Shown here one piece after another: positions 35,530 to 48,319 of a DNA stretch of 64,000 nucleotides (positions are counted from its first letter, which is position 1; each line of letters begins with the position of its first letter). Made by a program: the position numbers and the translations under genes. The DNA is taken from NCBI GenBank assembly GCA_018340805.1, contig JACMZG010001908.1, positions 41,181,803 to 41,245,802 on the forward strand, read 5' to 3'. The DNA comes from Microvelia longipes. Lineage: Eukaryota > Arthropoda > Insecta > Hemiptera > Veliidae. The notes beneath the pieces were generated by a model. It ran no database searches. It had not been told where the DNA came from and saw nothing but the letters and a program-made list of their open reading frames with translations.

Positions 35530-38120
35530 ATTACTTTCAAACTCCACAAGTCATTTTTTACTTTATTTGCACAGATATAGTTTTTTATCGATGGACTGCT
35601 TCTGTGGAGACTATCGATATCGAAGCATTCGCGATTGGGATAGATCTATAAAAACCTATCGCAATTTTGAACTGAAATTCCGTGTCAAAAGATTTTACAG
35701 AAACGGGTTTGTTTGAACGTATTTTTCACTTAAGGAAGTTACTTTTTGAAGAGGGCCATTATATTTTGTTAATTATGAAATGGTGACTAAATATAGCTAT
35801 AAAACAGTACCAAAATCAGACAAACAAAATAAGAGGGGGAGAATAGAAAAGAACCACGGCTTTTAGACAGGAGGGCCATAAATCTAACATTTTCTCAGGT
35901 TTGTCGAGCTAAGCAAAATTAATAAAATTCAGTCTTCAACAATAATAACTGCACGCAATATTACATTAATAAAATATTCAAATGATTCCGAGGACTTCGA
36001 CGCAAAACAATACTTATGAGAAAAAATTTCAATAAATAATTTCCCATCTAAAGCGGATGTGTGAAGCACGAGCTGCTTTCTGAAAACCACACAGAAAAAC
36101 AAACACGAAATCTACGTGATTCCTTGGCTACTGGATATAAAAACTCAATCCTAGTCAACTGGAACCGAACCTGTAACCTTTTAGTTCCCACAGTTTATAC
36201 CCTTGATTAGATTTGTTTTTCCTTAACTAGTTCTTGTTAGTTTTTTTCACAATTTAAACTAATCATACCTTTGTATCACTCTAAATAATTTTATAAAGCA
36301 TTTCCTTTCTTTAAGTTCAAATGATAGACCTTTGAATAAATAATAATAGTTTTGGTGGTATACATAAACGTATGATCAACAATAAAAAAAAGGATTTAAA
36401 GTTTTCTTTTTTTTAAAAACCCTTACACTTGTTTTTTTACTTCAAAGCCAACAAAAATAACAGTTCATTTTTTTAGTACTTTTTTAACCTTTACTTAAAA
36501 ACAAATTCTATTTGTTAACATACGAAAAAATGTACAATGATATATAAAACAAAATAAGTATTTCAAAGATGTAATTCAAGAAATAATAAAATAAAATATA
36601 TTTATTTACAAATAAAAAAAATAATAAAAAAACTTAACAAGGGAAATTTCTATATAATTTACAGCATTTATAAATAAAATAATATATACCATGTAGACGA
36701 CAAAGAAAATAAATGAAATGTCAATATTAATCGGGATTGTTTGAAAATATTCTTATTTATTGACAGTTTTAATAAGTTTACAATTTTATAAAATTGTTTA
36801 TCTGGTCAATATCAAGATTAATACTTGATTTTATTGAAATATCTTGATTTTGCTTGATTTGACTTGGTGCCAAATAAAAATAAATTTAGTTGAGTTTACA
36901 GGTAACATTGAAATTGCATAAAAAATCTGTTAGGTATTTTTTTTATATTTTCAGGCTTAATAGTAACAGGTTGATAAAGAGTTTATTTTAATGGCAATTT
37001 TCTTATTGGTTGACCTCATCTGATTTAAACTTGACTCTGGCTGTCTTTAGTTAGACCATTTTTATTCAGGTCGTTTTTTTTTAACAGGTTATTTCACCAA
37101 ATGTGGATCACGAGCATAAAAAATTACACATTCAAAGTGATTTTTTGAGAAAAATTTCAAAACTCCTGTAACCTAAAATTTCCTTGCATCTACTAACTTT
37201 ATATTAGGCCCTTAAGTCTTTCATAACTTTAACTTAACTTAGTAGTTCTTTAATTTAATCTTTATTAGGTAATTTTTTTACCCTAAATATTGGTACTGCT
37301 AGATACAACACATTCAATTTAAATGAATTAATTCTTTGTATAATCCCTTGGTATGGTTACGGCATTCTTTGGAAAATAGAGGCCTTATCATAACCCTTGT
37401 GTGCCCTCAGTGTTGCCAACTTCAAAAATTCTCTACAGCTGTCTATTATTTAAAAAAAAATATATTTATATTACATTACAAGACATGTAGACATCTCATC
37501 AAATATACAGTTTCTTTAATAAAGCGCTAAATAAGTTGTTAATCTGAGTGTACTGTTATTTATTATTTATATGTTACACTTGTAATAGAGATGTTATTTA
37601 TTGTTTTATTTACTAAATTTTTTTTACAATAAAAAAGTATAATACCACAGTAATAATTACAATATAATTTACTGCGCAAACAGTACAGCTGAATGACGAT
37701 GTCAAATAACGTAATATACTGTAAATGTTAACGCAAACCATTTTAATCCGTGAAATCATGTGCGCGTAACCAAGTCATATCTTAATCCACACATTACTCA
37801 TACGAGTCTACACAGCCTTTACTAATTGAGTCTTAGCGAATTACCTTTGGGTATTTTGCTAATAAGGTGACTGGCATGAAAATTCGAAACCGAAGGTGTT
37901 GTCGAAATCCGTTTCAAAGATAATCTAACCGAAAAAATCAAAGTTTACTTGCAAAGCATATAGTTCTGAATTCACCCAGATTAATTTAAGACAGAAGTGA
38001 ATAAAAAAAACAAGTGTTTAGGATGAAAATAAAATCTATAAACCGACAACTCTTCTGAGAAATAAAGTAAAGAAAATATTTTTTATTTTATTTTAAGATT
38101 TACGTGAAACCTACAGACTA
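35530..38120. other. AT-rich intron, no gene seen
   Basis: No exon recognised. The 64-codon frame at 37336-37530 is not identifiable. Confidence 0.6.
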
Positions 38121-38127
38121 ACCGGCG

Positions 38128-38146
38128 ATATATATATATATATATA

Positions 38147-38194
<48 letters not shown>

Positions 38195-38214
38195 ATATTA
38201 TATATATTTATAAT
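38128..38214. repeat. TA microsatellite
   Basis: Interrupted (TA)n; source of an Ile-Tyr-rich chance frame on the minus strand. Confidence 0.96.
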
Positions 38215-38215
38215 A

Positions 38216-38345
38216 TGAGCCGTGTGGTGTTTTCTTTCGAATGCATTTGCTCGAATTTGATTGAAACTTGGTACAAAAATCAACCATATTAATGTTCAGA
38301 ATCCTATTGTTTATAAAACGTGGGTGATGTCAAGAACCAAAAAAA
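38216..38345 (+). mobile_element. Possible family A internal fragment
   Basis: TTGAAACTTGGTACAAAAATCAACC-like sequence matches the internal segment of the copies at 51149-51180 and 62165-62200 (minus). Too short to place firmly. Confidence 0.35.
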
Positions 38346-38559
38346 TGACATCAAAAACTTCCAAAAATCACATATACTTAAAAAGTGTGTGATAAAGCTA
38401 AAAATCAAAACCCGCATACATGGGAAACACAAATACGAAGTTAAATTTAGTTTTAGTTCAGATTATGTCAATTGACATGTATGACTATATATAAACACAT
38501 ATAGAATCACATTACTCTACAAAAACTGTTCCAGATTTTGTAGAACATTGTAATCCATT

Positions 38560-38670
38560 GACATCTATGATGTCCTACATCCCTGAAGATGCCTCCCCCA
38601 GTGGAAGGGAAACATCGGATTCTTCATCTACATTGACGCGGTCACCATCGGAAGACCTAAACTTCATGAC
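38560..38670 (+). mobile_element. Penelope-like terminal fragment, second copy
   Basis: It aligns with 34880-34973. Seen in order: ATCC (38579-38582), CTGAAGA (38583-38589), a short stem region, GAAAC (38609-38613), ATC and GGAT (38617-38620), then the right end GCGGTCACCATCGGAAGACC. The left inverted end is missing, so this copy is truncated. Confidence 0.55.
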
Positions 38671-38997
38671 AATAAACCGCGGAAGCCGACGCAATTTATT
38701 AAAATAATATATGAATACAACCCTATAGCCGCAAAGGCGGCCACAGAAAAAATATTATTATTTTATAAATATTCCAAACAATAATATATATTTATTGTAA
38801 CAATTCAAACCAGAATATTTCTAATAGGAGAGGAGAGGAGTAGTAAATTTTAATAAATACCATGACAGTTGAAAAAGAGGAAATTAAAAAGTAACGTAAA
38901 AAAGAAAAAATAAAGTTACATTCAAAAATTATGTTATAACTTGAAAGTATGAGAGAAAGTAGCCCGTAATTATCAATCTTGGCTAAACACTACATGA

Positions 38998-39080
38998 ATA
39001 TATGTATATATATATATATATATATAATATATTATATATATATATTATATAATATATAATATATATATATTATATATAAT

Positions 39081-39117
<37 letters not shown>
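38998..39117. repeat. TA microsatellite
   Basis: Long (TA)n array with AAT/ATT interruptions. Confidence 0.96.
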
Positions 39118-39119
<2 letters not shown>

Positions 39120-39940
39120 TGAACCGTTGGTATTCACGTTTTAGTATAACTTATACCATTTCTTGCGAAGAAACTTTAAGGATAGAAAACTTATAAACAT
39201 TTCCAATCTATAACTATGATAAAGTCATTTTCTCGGAAAATTAGTTAAAAATTAAAAACACGATAGTCCTTAAAACATCCTGAATAAAGGACAATTTCAA
39301 AGGTCAGGTGTAGCAAGGACCTCACTTAAGCAGGTGCCTGTTTAATATCTTCAAAAATATAGTGGTTAGGTGCAGCACGCCACGGCTACTTGGGTAGCCA
39401 GAACTAGCAGCTGACTTGATCATAATTTTGAGGAATACCTCATCAAAACAGCTGGGTGTCAAAAAATGTTATGTTCAACGGCATTAAAAATATTTTTTTA
39501 CATTTTACGGTTATTTATACAAATTTTTTTATTCTTTTTGACTTATTTTTTTATTTAATTTTTTTGAAACATTATAATGCATAAGGGCATTGTAACTTAA
39601 TAAGGATATTAATTGGAGAATGCTTCAATTTATAATAAAACGAATTAACATGTTAATAACTAATGATTTTTTAAAGCAAAATAATTCTAACTTATGACAA
39701 ACAAAATAAGGATTACAATAGTATTACATATTTTTGTATAAACATATAATTTTTTTACGTAATATCCTGCTGAAGAATTCTTCTTTATTTATGTTTGTAT
39801 TTTAAGTAACATGTTTACCTTCCGTCTTACTATTAAATAAACAAAGATTAAATTTATATTTGATTTTTGTTGTTGAAAAGTGTTTACTATATAGTGCTAC
39901 ATACAAAGAAAACCACTTGCTGAAATATTTATGTGTGTTT
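39120..39940. other. AT-rich intron, no gene seen
   Basis: A small less AT-rich patch at 39300-39470 (CAGGTGCCTG, CACGCCACGGCTACTTGGGT) is unassigned. Confidence 0.55.
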
Positions 39941-39949
39941 ATAATATAT

Positions 39950-40004
<55 letters not shown>

Positions 40005-40018
40005 CATATATATAATAT
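39941..40018. repeat. TA microsatellite
   Basis: (TA)n run with one AATA interruption at each end. Confidence 0.96.
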
Positions 40019-40339
40019 TTAATTTCTTTTTTTATTTAATTTCTATCTTAATTTATTAAGATAGTTTTATCTATATAATATTATATTGATGAAAACTAAC
40101 TCTTATGGATTAGATATATATTAAATTTTTAACAAGTATTTTACGATACGATTAATATTTGACGCAAGAAAGTTTAAACAATGTATTAAGATTGTAGAAT
40201 TATGTTAAATAAAGTAATGTAAAAATTATAATGTACATATTAATAGTCATTTTAAACTCTTGCATATTAAAATAAAATATTTTTTTTAGTCTACATCAAA
40301 AATATTTAATCTTGAAAAAAAAAAAAAAAAAAAAAAAAT

Positions 40340-41050
40340 GTCGTAATAAAAAAAAAATGTCGCTGATGGTTCGGAGACCTTGATATACCAGGCAGATGTT
40401 GATCTTAAAATTTCATAACTTTTTAATTTAACCCTATATATAATTAGTAATGATCGCCAATAAACTAATGAAATTGAAGTAAAACTAAATGTTCCTACTT
40501 TTTGCGAAATTTCTTGGGACAAATTCGCAAATGAAATAGGTGCCGTGACAGAATTTAAAACACAGTAATACGTCAGAAATCCGTTGCAGAGGTCTCTATT
40601 GACAAAAAAGTAGGATTTGCCAGACTTGCTATTGCCAATTAGTTTGTTACTACGAAAAACTTGAACCAACAAACAATTTCAAATGAAAGCAGTATACAAA
40701 AATGACCCTTCTGCAGGAAAAGAACCCTCTTGAAAACCAGTTTTTTTGTTAAGTCATTTATATGGTTTGCTAAGAAAACAAAATTTCAAAAAATCTAACC
40801 ATAAAATAAAACATTTTTGACTAAAAAATTCTTTATTTTATTTGCCGCTGAAATGAAAGAAATATAGGGTTTTCCAGGAAAACTGAAAAAACATGGTAAT
40901 AACCCGAAAACTTATATCTAAATAACCTGAAAACCTATATCTAAATAACCGGAAAAGGTCGGCGTACGTTTTAGGTGTCAGTTTCGATGATTTTAGGGCT
41001 TTCAGAGAAATAAAACCTGTCTGAATTCGTAATAAACACTTCAAGTACTC
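40340..41050. other. GC-richer intron block with unrecognised open frames
   Basis: The minus strand holds frames of 128 codons (40286-40672) and 68 codons (40838-41044). The first ends in a poly-Phe run created by an A tract, so its C-terminal part is low complexity. The remaining ~90 residues match no family I know. 40890-40960 contains a local repeat of TATATCTAAATAACC(T/G)GAAAA. I regard the block as a decayed insertion rather than a gene. Confidence 0.35.
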
Positions 41051-42500
41051 AAATACGAAGACTTGGAATTGAATCTTGTAACACCAAATCTTTTTTATCT
41101 GCTATTTTAAAGTATTATTACAAAATTACTATGCCGCATAAAGGTCGTCAAACTGAGCGAATTTCCTTTAAAATCCTTTCTCTTGTTCAAAAACCAATTG
41201 TTTGAATTTTCGGTTTAAGCTCTACATTATGAAGAGTAACACTTCAACTTGTTATAATCGATACGGCTGCCCTTTTCAAAGGAAATGGACCAAAGCATAT
41301 CAGGTAAGCGTTATGTTCTTTACCTTTGAGCTTTGTAAAGGTACACAAACTGATATAATTTTTCAAAGTATAAACAAAGTTTTGTAGAGCTTATCGTATA
41401 AACAAGCTCATTTTATTTTAAAGAAATCCGTGAATATTAACTAAATAGTAGATGTTTTACTGTTCAGACAACCATGATTAACCGGATATATAAGCGAGAG
41501 GTAAATTGCTGAGCAAGGAGCAAGTATTCCAAAGAAAATTCGCCCGACTTGCGGACATGCGCATGAAGGACAAATGAGGTTTTATAACTAAAGGCTTTAG
41601 TAGCAGAGTAAAGGATAGTTCTATTCTCTATAACAGGGTCTTTATAATAGATTTTCAACACTTTCTCATAATTAAATAATGAAACTGCATAAAGAAAGTA
41701 CAAGGTTGGTAACAAAAGTAGTTTAGTTACAAAACTACTTCAGTAGACGAAATAAATAGTAAAGAAACTGCTTAAGGTAATGTATCGATGTATCACCTTG
41801 CACTAGCTTGAATAGAAGTTTTATTTAATCAACAATTTGACAGTACAGCAACAACAAGACGATTAAAAAAACAATAATAGAAGATTATTTTGCAAGGTGG
41901 TTAAGAGGCATTTTTTTGGCATTTCGCTGCGGACATTAGTTTATTGACGGAGCGATAGAGAGTAAAAAAGTAATTTCGAAAGCAATAAAATCACTTTTCC
42001 GCCAGGTAAGATCAAATATTTTTTCTCTTTGCTTGAGAGCATTAAACCTCAAATAAAGAAAAAATAAATTAAGAATAATTATAGTAACAAATAAAATGGT
42101 GTTTAAATAGTTGAAATCGAACAGTTTAAAACGTTCATTCTTCTTTATCCTCTTAGATTTTAGGTGAAACTTAATATGATGGACAGTAATTACTATCCCA
42201 TAACTTCTTTTACTGTTAAGACAGTAATAGAAGTATTTTTACTGCATCGGGATTAAAATCGCACTTTAATGACTTTTATTGGAAATGTTAAATAATCGAA
42301 CTCAACAAGCGCCGTTTTAAATCGAAAATAGAAAATATATTTTTATCTTAACTCTGCCTTAAATTTAGATAAAATATGAGTTTCGGATATTTAGAGCAAA
42401 CACCTTTCTTTTACATAGTACACACCCACAGTGGATATAAAGTTTGAACTTATTAGTTTAGATTGGTATTTTAGGTAAAAATTAAGATATAAAATATACA
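41050..42500. other. AT-rich intron next to the LIM exon
   Basis: 41464-41715 holds an 83-codon minus-strand frame with a less AT-rich stretch (TCGCCCGACTTGCGGACATG) and a TATATA-containing segment. It has no recognisable domain. 42170-42260 repeats the word ACAGTAAT several times. Confidence 0.45.
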
Positions 42501-42505
42501 CTCAC

Positions 42506-42897
42506 TCAGTGAAGCGGTGATAGCGTCAACATCTTTAGGTTTCCGTTTTCTAGGTCGGCCTTTCTGCCTAGGAGGTGTTGGAGTACCATTGTACCCGAAG
42601 TTCTGTCCCTGTTGAAGAGACTGAGGTTTCAGATCACCCTGGGTCTGGTAATCATTAGGAGGCAAGTAGTGTTGATCGTACGCTGGTGATCCACCGTCCA
42701 TAGGAGCAGGTTCGTAATGCAAGCGACAGAATACGGCACCATCACGCATACCGAACGTATCACCTTTAGTAAGTAAACTTGCGCATACTGCGCAGGTAAA
42801 ACAACTAACATGATAAACTTGTTCTCTCGCTCGCATTACAAGCTCGCTACTCGATATTCCAGCTCCACACCTGCCGCATCTCCGCACACCGAATAAC
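42506..42897 (-). CDS. ap: Internal exon of an apterous/Lhx2-9 LIM-homeobox gene (LIM domain 2 plus linker)
   Basis: This exon encodes 130 full codons of a nuclear LIM-homeodomain transcription factor that in insects specifies dorsal wing identity and subsets of neurons and muscles (family knowledge). Seen directly: a complete second LIM zinc-binding domain with ligands C7, C10, H29, C32, C35, C38, C57 and H60, spaced C-x2-C-x18-H-x2-C-x2-C-x2-C-x18-C-x2-H. A Pro/Gln/Tyr-rich linker (residues about 61-110) follows, then the basic KGRPRKRKPKD patch typical of the apterous/Lhx2/Lhx9 group. On the minus strand the exon is preceded by an AG acceptor (42899-42898) and followed by a strong GTGAGT donor starting at 42505. 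It opens with one base that completes a split codon (phase 2) and ends with one leftover base (phase 1). LIM domain 1 and the start codon are not in the window. An ATG-initiated frame running into the flanking introns exists but is not the real start. Paralogue (apA or apB) is not assigned. Confidence 0.95.
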
Positions 42898-42899
42898 CT

Positions 42900-45610
42900 G
42901 GTACACAAAAAATAACAAATAAACATTAAAAAAATGAGGAAATAATTAATAATATTGCACATTTAGCAAAGAGAGTAAAAGTAAAAACGATTAAATAAAA
43001 AGAATGAGTTAATACTTTTTGGGAAGACTATCTTGTCTTCTTATTTTTTTCTTTAATTCTACGTAATTTTAAAGAAGAATGAAAATCGAGGAAAACGGAT
43101 CACTTATCATGGAATAGTATATTAAGTTACAAGAATGTGAAAAGGTATTTTTTTAACGTGGCGACTATATTTACTGTCGAGGGAAGCGATACAGTAAAAG
43201 GAGCCGAGGTAAGAAAGCTATTCCCACTATTCCCAGTCGTGTAGCATATGCTATTTTTTTCGAGCGAAATAATAGTAATCAACAGTTTAGAACAAAAACA
43301 GTATGATGTATCAAAATTTGCCAGTAAACTTCTTCCGATCGCCTCGTTGGCCAAACGTTTCAATTCTGGCGGCGTATTTTCTGAATCACTATCAATAACA
43401 CAATTTCCGAAAATAAAATACTTCGTTAACAAAAACGTTCGATTATTAATTTGATAAACAGAAAACTGTCGTAAATTACTAGCGCCCACTTAGTGGACAT
43501 TTGAGGAACTTAACTCTTGACAGTTAAAAACTCTATTACTGTCGCCGACAGTAAAAAACTACAAAACTCTCGCAGACAGTAAAAATAGTATTTCACCTAC
43601 TTTTTTGAGGAAGTAATGTGCCAACTTTACAGCCGCCCGAAATATTTAAAAGTCAACACTATATTTAAAAAGTATATTTTATTATATTTTCCCATGAGTT
43701 ATCTTAGCTATCTAGTATTACGTCTGACACTTATGACCTACGGTATCTATATGACCGAAAATATCCATGGGAAAAACATAAAAGATATAGTGGCCTTAAA
43801 ATGAACTTCTTATCTGAAAGAAAGACTCAAACAGCCACAAACTTCTCGTTTAAATTAAATACCGCAGTAAATTTGATTTAGAAAACGCTTAGATAGTGAT
43901 GAATATACCCCACAAGTGTCGAATTCAGTACTTGTGGCGACATTCAAATAATACTACTGATAAAAATATACATTATTAAAAAATAATATATTTATAATGT
44001 TGTATATTACTTTTGTTTTTACTTAAAGGTTATGGCATAGTTAATATATAAATAAATGAAACTATATATTTCGTGATAAAACATAAAGTTATTAAAGTAT
44101 TATTATATTTTTCTTTAATTTAAAAAAATACAACAGAATAAGTAATTTTGGTCTATTCAGCGTATATTTATTAAGTAATCAATATTACTTAATTATTATT
44201 AATTACCCTAATCAATAAATATAATATGGCTCCGGTATACACAAAATAAATATTGTATTACTTTTGCCAATAAAGAACTTGTTTAAAAAAAAACATACGG
44301 TCTGACAGCTCATGTAAAAACAACGCAAACATAAACATCGAGCCTTACTAGCGGACATGTATCATCGAATCGACTTATTGAATAGACTCGAAGAGTCAGG
44401 CTCGACAGATTATTCGTAGGTATAAACGCACCTGTTCTTTGACCTAAAATAATGCTACTTATTATGTTTTGGTCTTAGTAAACAAAACAGATTATTTCGT
44501 GTAAAATAAATCGTAAGCAGGTTAAAACATAAAATATTACAATCTAAATTACGAATTAAAATAAAATAAATTATAAACCCTAAAAAAACCAACATCAAAT
44601 AACCCACTAAATAAAATACAAGACCTAATAAATTATTATTTAAATAAATTATAAGAAATATTTAAAATACTTTGAAACGAAATAAGATAAATGCGACTAT
44701 AAACTGTCATATTTGACTCGCAATAAAATAGTAACACATGATGTAGACAATCTGTAGATATATGGCACAACGTTTGTGTAAAAAAGCGCCATGGTGTGCC
44801 AGAACTTTGGCACAAACTCTGTGAAAACTCGGATTAAAATCAGATTATTGGCTCAGAGCCCAGTTTTTGGTTTTTTGTACAAAATTTATTACGTGTGACT
44901 CGCTACACCATCCGAATAATCTTTGATACACTGAGAGACAGAAATGTTGATTTATTTCTTCCATTGTCTCACAGATTTGTGTTTTTCTTTTTTCCCATTT
45001 TTATTTTTATTCTATTTTTACGATATTTTCTTTTATTTCTACTTTCTTGGTTTTTAATATTATATTTAGTCTTTAATTCTCACATTTACTATTTTATATA
45101 ATTTTATTTTAAATTCTACCACAATATCTTTTTTATCCATGCAATTTTAATATTCTATGTAATACATTCATAATGTTGTTTTACATTTTTTTATTTTTAA
45201 CGTTGTATTTAACTAAGATCATTGGTTTACTTTATATACTTGATAGGTAATAAAATAATATTTAGTAGCGATGAGAGAACACAAATAAGACAATCATGCA
45301 AATAATTTAAAATAATATTTTTTAATATTTTTTTTTAACACAACAGCACTTTTTTCACAATTTCGTCTAGTTCATCTTTCCATATATAACTTGATTTTTC
45401 TACCAAGTTTTATTTAATTCGATAGAGTGATTTGGTCTGTCATGTGTTTACAATAAAAATGCTGCTCTATGTCCGCACATACACGTATCTATCTATATAT
45501 ACATATTATAATGCTTATAGTTGCAATTTCGAAGTGTAATTTCTTGATTTTTTTATTTTAGATATTTAAAACAAAATGCAATCTGTATGATTCATACTGA
45601 ATTAATCTCA
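42900..45610. other. Upstream intron of apterous, AT-rich
   Basis: Apart from the possible transposon fragment, 43490-43600 holds small inverted words (CTGTCGCCGACAG; repeated GACAGTAAAAA). No LIM1 exon was seen. 44740-44830 contains repeated TGGCACAA words with no clear meaning. Confidence 0.5.
43321..43398 (-). pseudogene. Possible fragment of an insect transposon ORF (tyrosine-recombinase-like N-terminus)
   Basis: Within a 120-codon minus-strand frame (43127-43489), about 25 residues read DSDSENTPPELKRLANEAI. To my memory that resembles the N-terminal start of a common insect transposon-borne tyrosine recombinase-like (Crypton-related) protein. The similarity fades on both sides and no catalytic residues are present. 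It lies about 425 bp upstream of the LIM2 exon on the same strand, inside the preceding intron. It might equally be chance. A protein search would settle it. Confidence 0.25.
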
Positions 45611-45615
45611 AGTGT

Positions 45616-45647
45616 ATACATATACATACATACATAATATATATATA

Positions 45648-45680
<33 letters not shown>

Positions 45681-45705
45681 TACTATATATATATAATATT
45701 ATAAA
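45616..45705. repeat. TA microsatellite
   Basis: TACATACA lead followed by (TA)n. Confidence 0.95.
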
Positions 45706-45709
45706 TTAC

Positions 45710-48069
45710 ATATAATCATATGAACCCCTTTTGGTAACCTTATTGTTATACTAAATAACAAAATGAATGTTTACACAATATTCGATTATGCATTCTGTTA
45801 AAAATACAGAACTGTGACACATAACAACAAAGTTCGAAAGCAACAGAACAAACAAACTACAAGGATGGCTTATAGCTGTTAAGTACGCAAGAATTCATAC
45901 TAACACCGCATGTCTTACACTATCTGAACTCACAGCATCAGCCTAATATATTTAAGGTATTTAATCTCTCCTCTGAGAGATTGAGGACATTCTCCTCCCA
46001 TAGCAAACGAAATTCGTTTGCTATACCATTTTTTTCCTATTTATGACCTAAGCTTTTTAAAGTTGTAAAATCATAAAATCACAGTTAGGTTAAAAATATA
46101 ATACTTTAAATCAATTAACCAAACCAAGTCATAAAGCTGCTCCTCTGCTTTTCAAGTCTTGTTGAGAAATATCCTTCGACTTTACTACCAACTCGTAAAA
46201 AATTAGACTTCCATCTTCCCCTTGAAACGAGAAAGAGCGTAAAAAAGAAAACGTTGTTTTATAGCGCAAGAACGTCTTAAATAGGGTAACGTTTAATTAT
46301 TTTAACATATTTACACTTTTTTTATTTGCCCTCTTTTGTTTTCGAGTTCTTTTGCTGTGTAAATTTGATGAGTATATTTAGTATTTATAAAGAATGAGAC
46401 GAATGGTTTATGCAAGAACTCCTAAATTCCATTCCTAAACAACCTTATTTCAGCACCTGAAACTCTTATGTTTATAATGGTTTGGAACAGTTAATATGAT
46501 CTGGCAATGGCTTTGTATTTGTTTTTTATTATTTTATGTACTTTATTACTATTTTCTTTAAAAGATTCGAGTTCATAATTGTTATGTTCATCGTAAACCA
46601 TATACATGCAAACCTTTTTTGAAACGAAATTAAGTGAAAACATGTAGGATTGTGCCATAATGCATTAACTAAAAATATAATCATAAATAAATATAATCAA
46701 TAATTAAATGTATCAAATATTCATCAGCTAATAAATCAATTTATTAATTATTATCAACGAAAATTATATTCGACTAACTAAGATCATCTTCAGGGCATAA
46801 CAATAACAGAATAACTGAGCAACAGAAATATTAACAAGAGTAATAAAAAGAAAATTTACTCTACATTAAAATATTTAATTAGTAAATGGAAAATATGTCA
46901 CAAATAGGAATTAAGCTATATTTAAAAAATAAATTTGAGCTTTCTTATAGTGAAAATAAATTAATAAAGAAGTTAACAAACAAATTAAAAGAACATCTAT
47001 AACTAAGATCTTAATTAGTATTTACTAACAACATAAAAAACTTTTTTGTTTTTGTATTCGTTTCAAAAAATAATACTCATAAGAAATTTTTAAAGATGAG
47101 ATATGTCCAACTGTATGAGAATGCTGTAAAGAAAAACTAATAAGTAAAAGAGAAAATATAAAATAAAATATATGATTATATTTATTTTAGGTATTATATT
47201 TTTTGTTTGCTTTTTTTTGTATGCTTTAGATTTATATTATGTTAAGATTTTATTATAAAATAAAACATTATTTTAATAAATAATTAATGTTATTAAATGT
47301 ATCATTTTATTTTATTTTATTATAAAATTAAATAAAAAAATCTATTTGAATCATCTATATATTTGATATATTAAACAAAGTAGAAATTAATAAAAAATAA
47401 AATTTAAAATAAATTGGAAAAAAGAGATCCATTAGGATTGTGGATTGAACAGCGAGCGTTGAAAGGAAATGTTTTAATTATTACCGATATAATTATGGTT
47501 GTTTATTATACAAGAGTCAAATAAATTATAAATATGATATAAACAAAAAAAAATAATGTAAAGATGATATTCAGTGATAACTAATTGGTCTCGTAGAGTT
47601 GGATCTGTCCTAAAAACTTTTTTCTATACGCTCTGCCACTAAAATACTTGGCACTGAAAGGCTACCATGTCGGTTATATTTTCTTGTAAAAATGAGGATT
47701 ATTTTAATAAGATGCCATTAAAGAATTTTAGTTAGTGTCATAAATGTTAAGAGCATTGTTCTTGAGAATAGAATAAAAATGAAAATTAGTTTTTATTGTT
47801 ATTATATCACTTTATTATTATTTGAGTAATTTTTTAATTTATTTTTATTATTGTTCTATATTTTTTTGTACTTCTATATACATTTCTATTTTTTTATAAC
47901 TTAATTATCTTCCATCCACAGTGAAAAGTCTTTCGTAATACGTACATTTCTTCACAATCAGAGTTACTATTTCATATACATACATAATAAGTACAATTTA
48001 AATTCATTTCATGATGAAAATTCGATAATTCTCGTAATATTCCATGTACATGTTATTCACTTCTTTATG

Positions 48070-48070
<1 letters not shown>
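45710..48070. other. AT-rich DNA, no gene seen
   Basis: No exon recognised. Near 46760-46800 the minus strand reads CCTGAAGATGATCTTAGTTA then GTCGAATAT, a weak echo of the hammerhead-like ends annotated elsewhere. Confidence 0.5.

Positions 48071-48072
<2 letters not shown>

Positions 48073-48117
<45 letters not shown>
48073..48117. repeat. TA microsatellite
   Basis: (TA)n run of about 45 bp. Confidence 0.96.
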
Positions 48118-48118
<1 letters not shown>

Positions 48119-48261
48119 TAACTCTAAATACGTTAAATACGTTCTCTTATTAACTCATGAACATATTACTAATTATAAGAGAATATCATATCATGAATTA
48201 ATATTATTCTTTTTTTTTGTACTATATAAAAATATACCTTTATATATTATTGTCATATTAT

Positions 48262-48263
<2 letters not shown>

Positions 48264-48305
<42 letters not shown>

Positions 48306-48316
48306 ATATATATTAA
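48264..48316. repeat. TA microsatellite
   Basis: (TA)n run 150 bp from the previous one. Confidence 0.96.
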
Positions 48317-48319
48317 TTT

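Larger units (their letters stand above)
13512..42505 (-). other. ap: Large phase-1 intron of the apterous gene
   Basis: This 28,994 bp intron runs between the GTGAGT donor at 42505 and the AG acceptor at 13513-13512. It is very AT-rich and filled with TA arrays, minisatellites, family A repeats, Penelope-like ends and fold-back elements, all annotated separately. I found no convincing additional exon inside it. Long introns in developmental regulators often hold enhancers, but none can be recognised here without cross-species comparison. Confidence 0.9.

Noticed and set aside
40286..40672. 128-codon minus-strand frame as a gene
   Set aside because: The end is poly-Phe from an A tract, no homology is recognisable, and no neighbouring exon or promoter supports it.
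41464..41715. Minus-strand promoter with TATATA and 83-codon product
   Set aside because: TATA-like words are everywhere in this sequence, and the product resembles nothing known.
42471..42962. 163-codon frame starting at a Met in the intron upstream of the LIM2 exon
   Set aside because: The hydrophobic first ~23 residues and the last ~8 come from intron sequence. The clear AG acceptor at 42899-42898 and GTGAGT donor at 42505 define the true exon.
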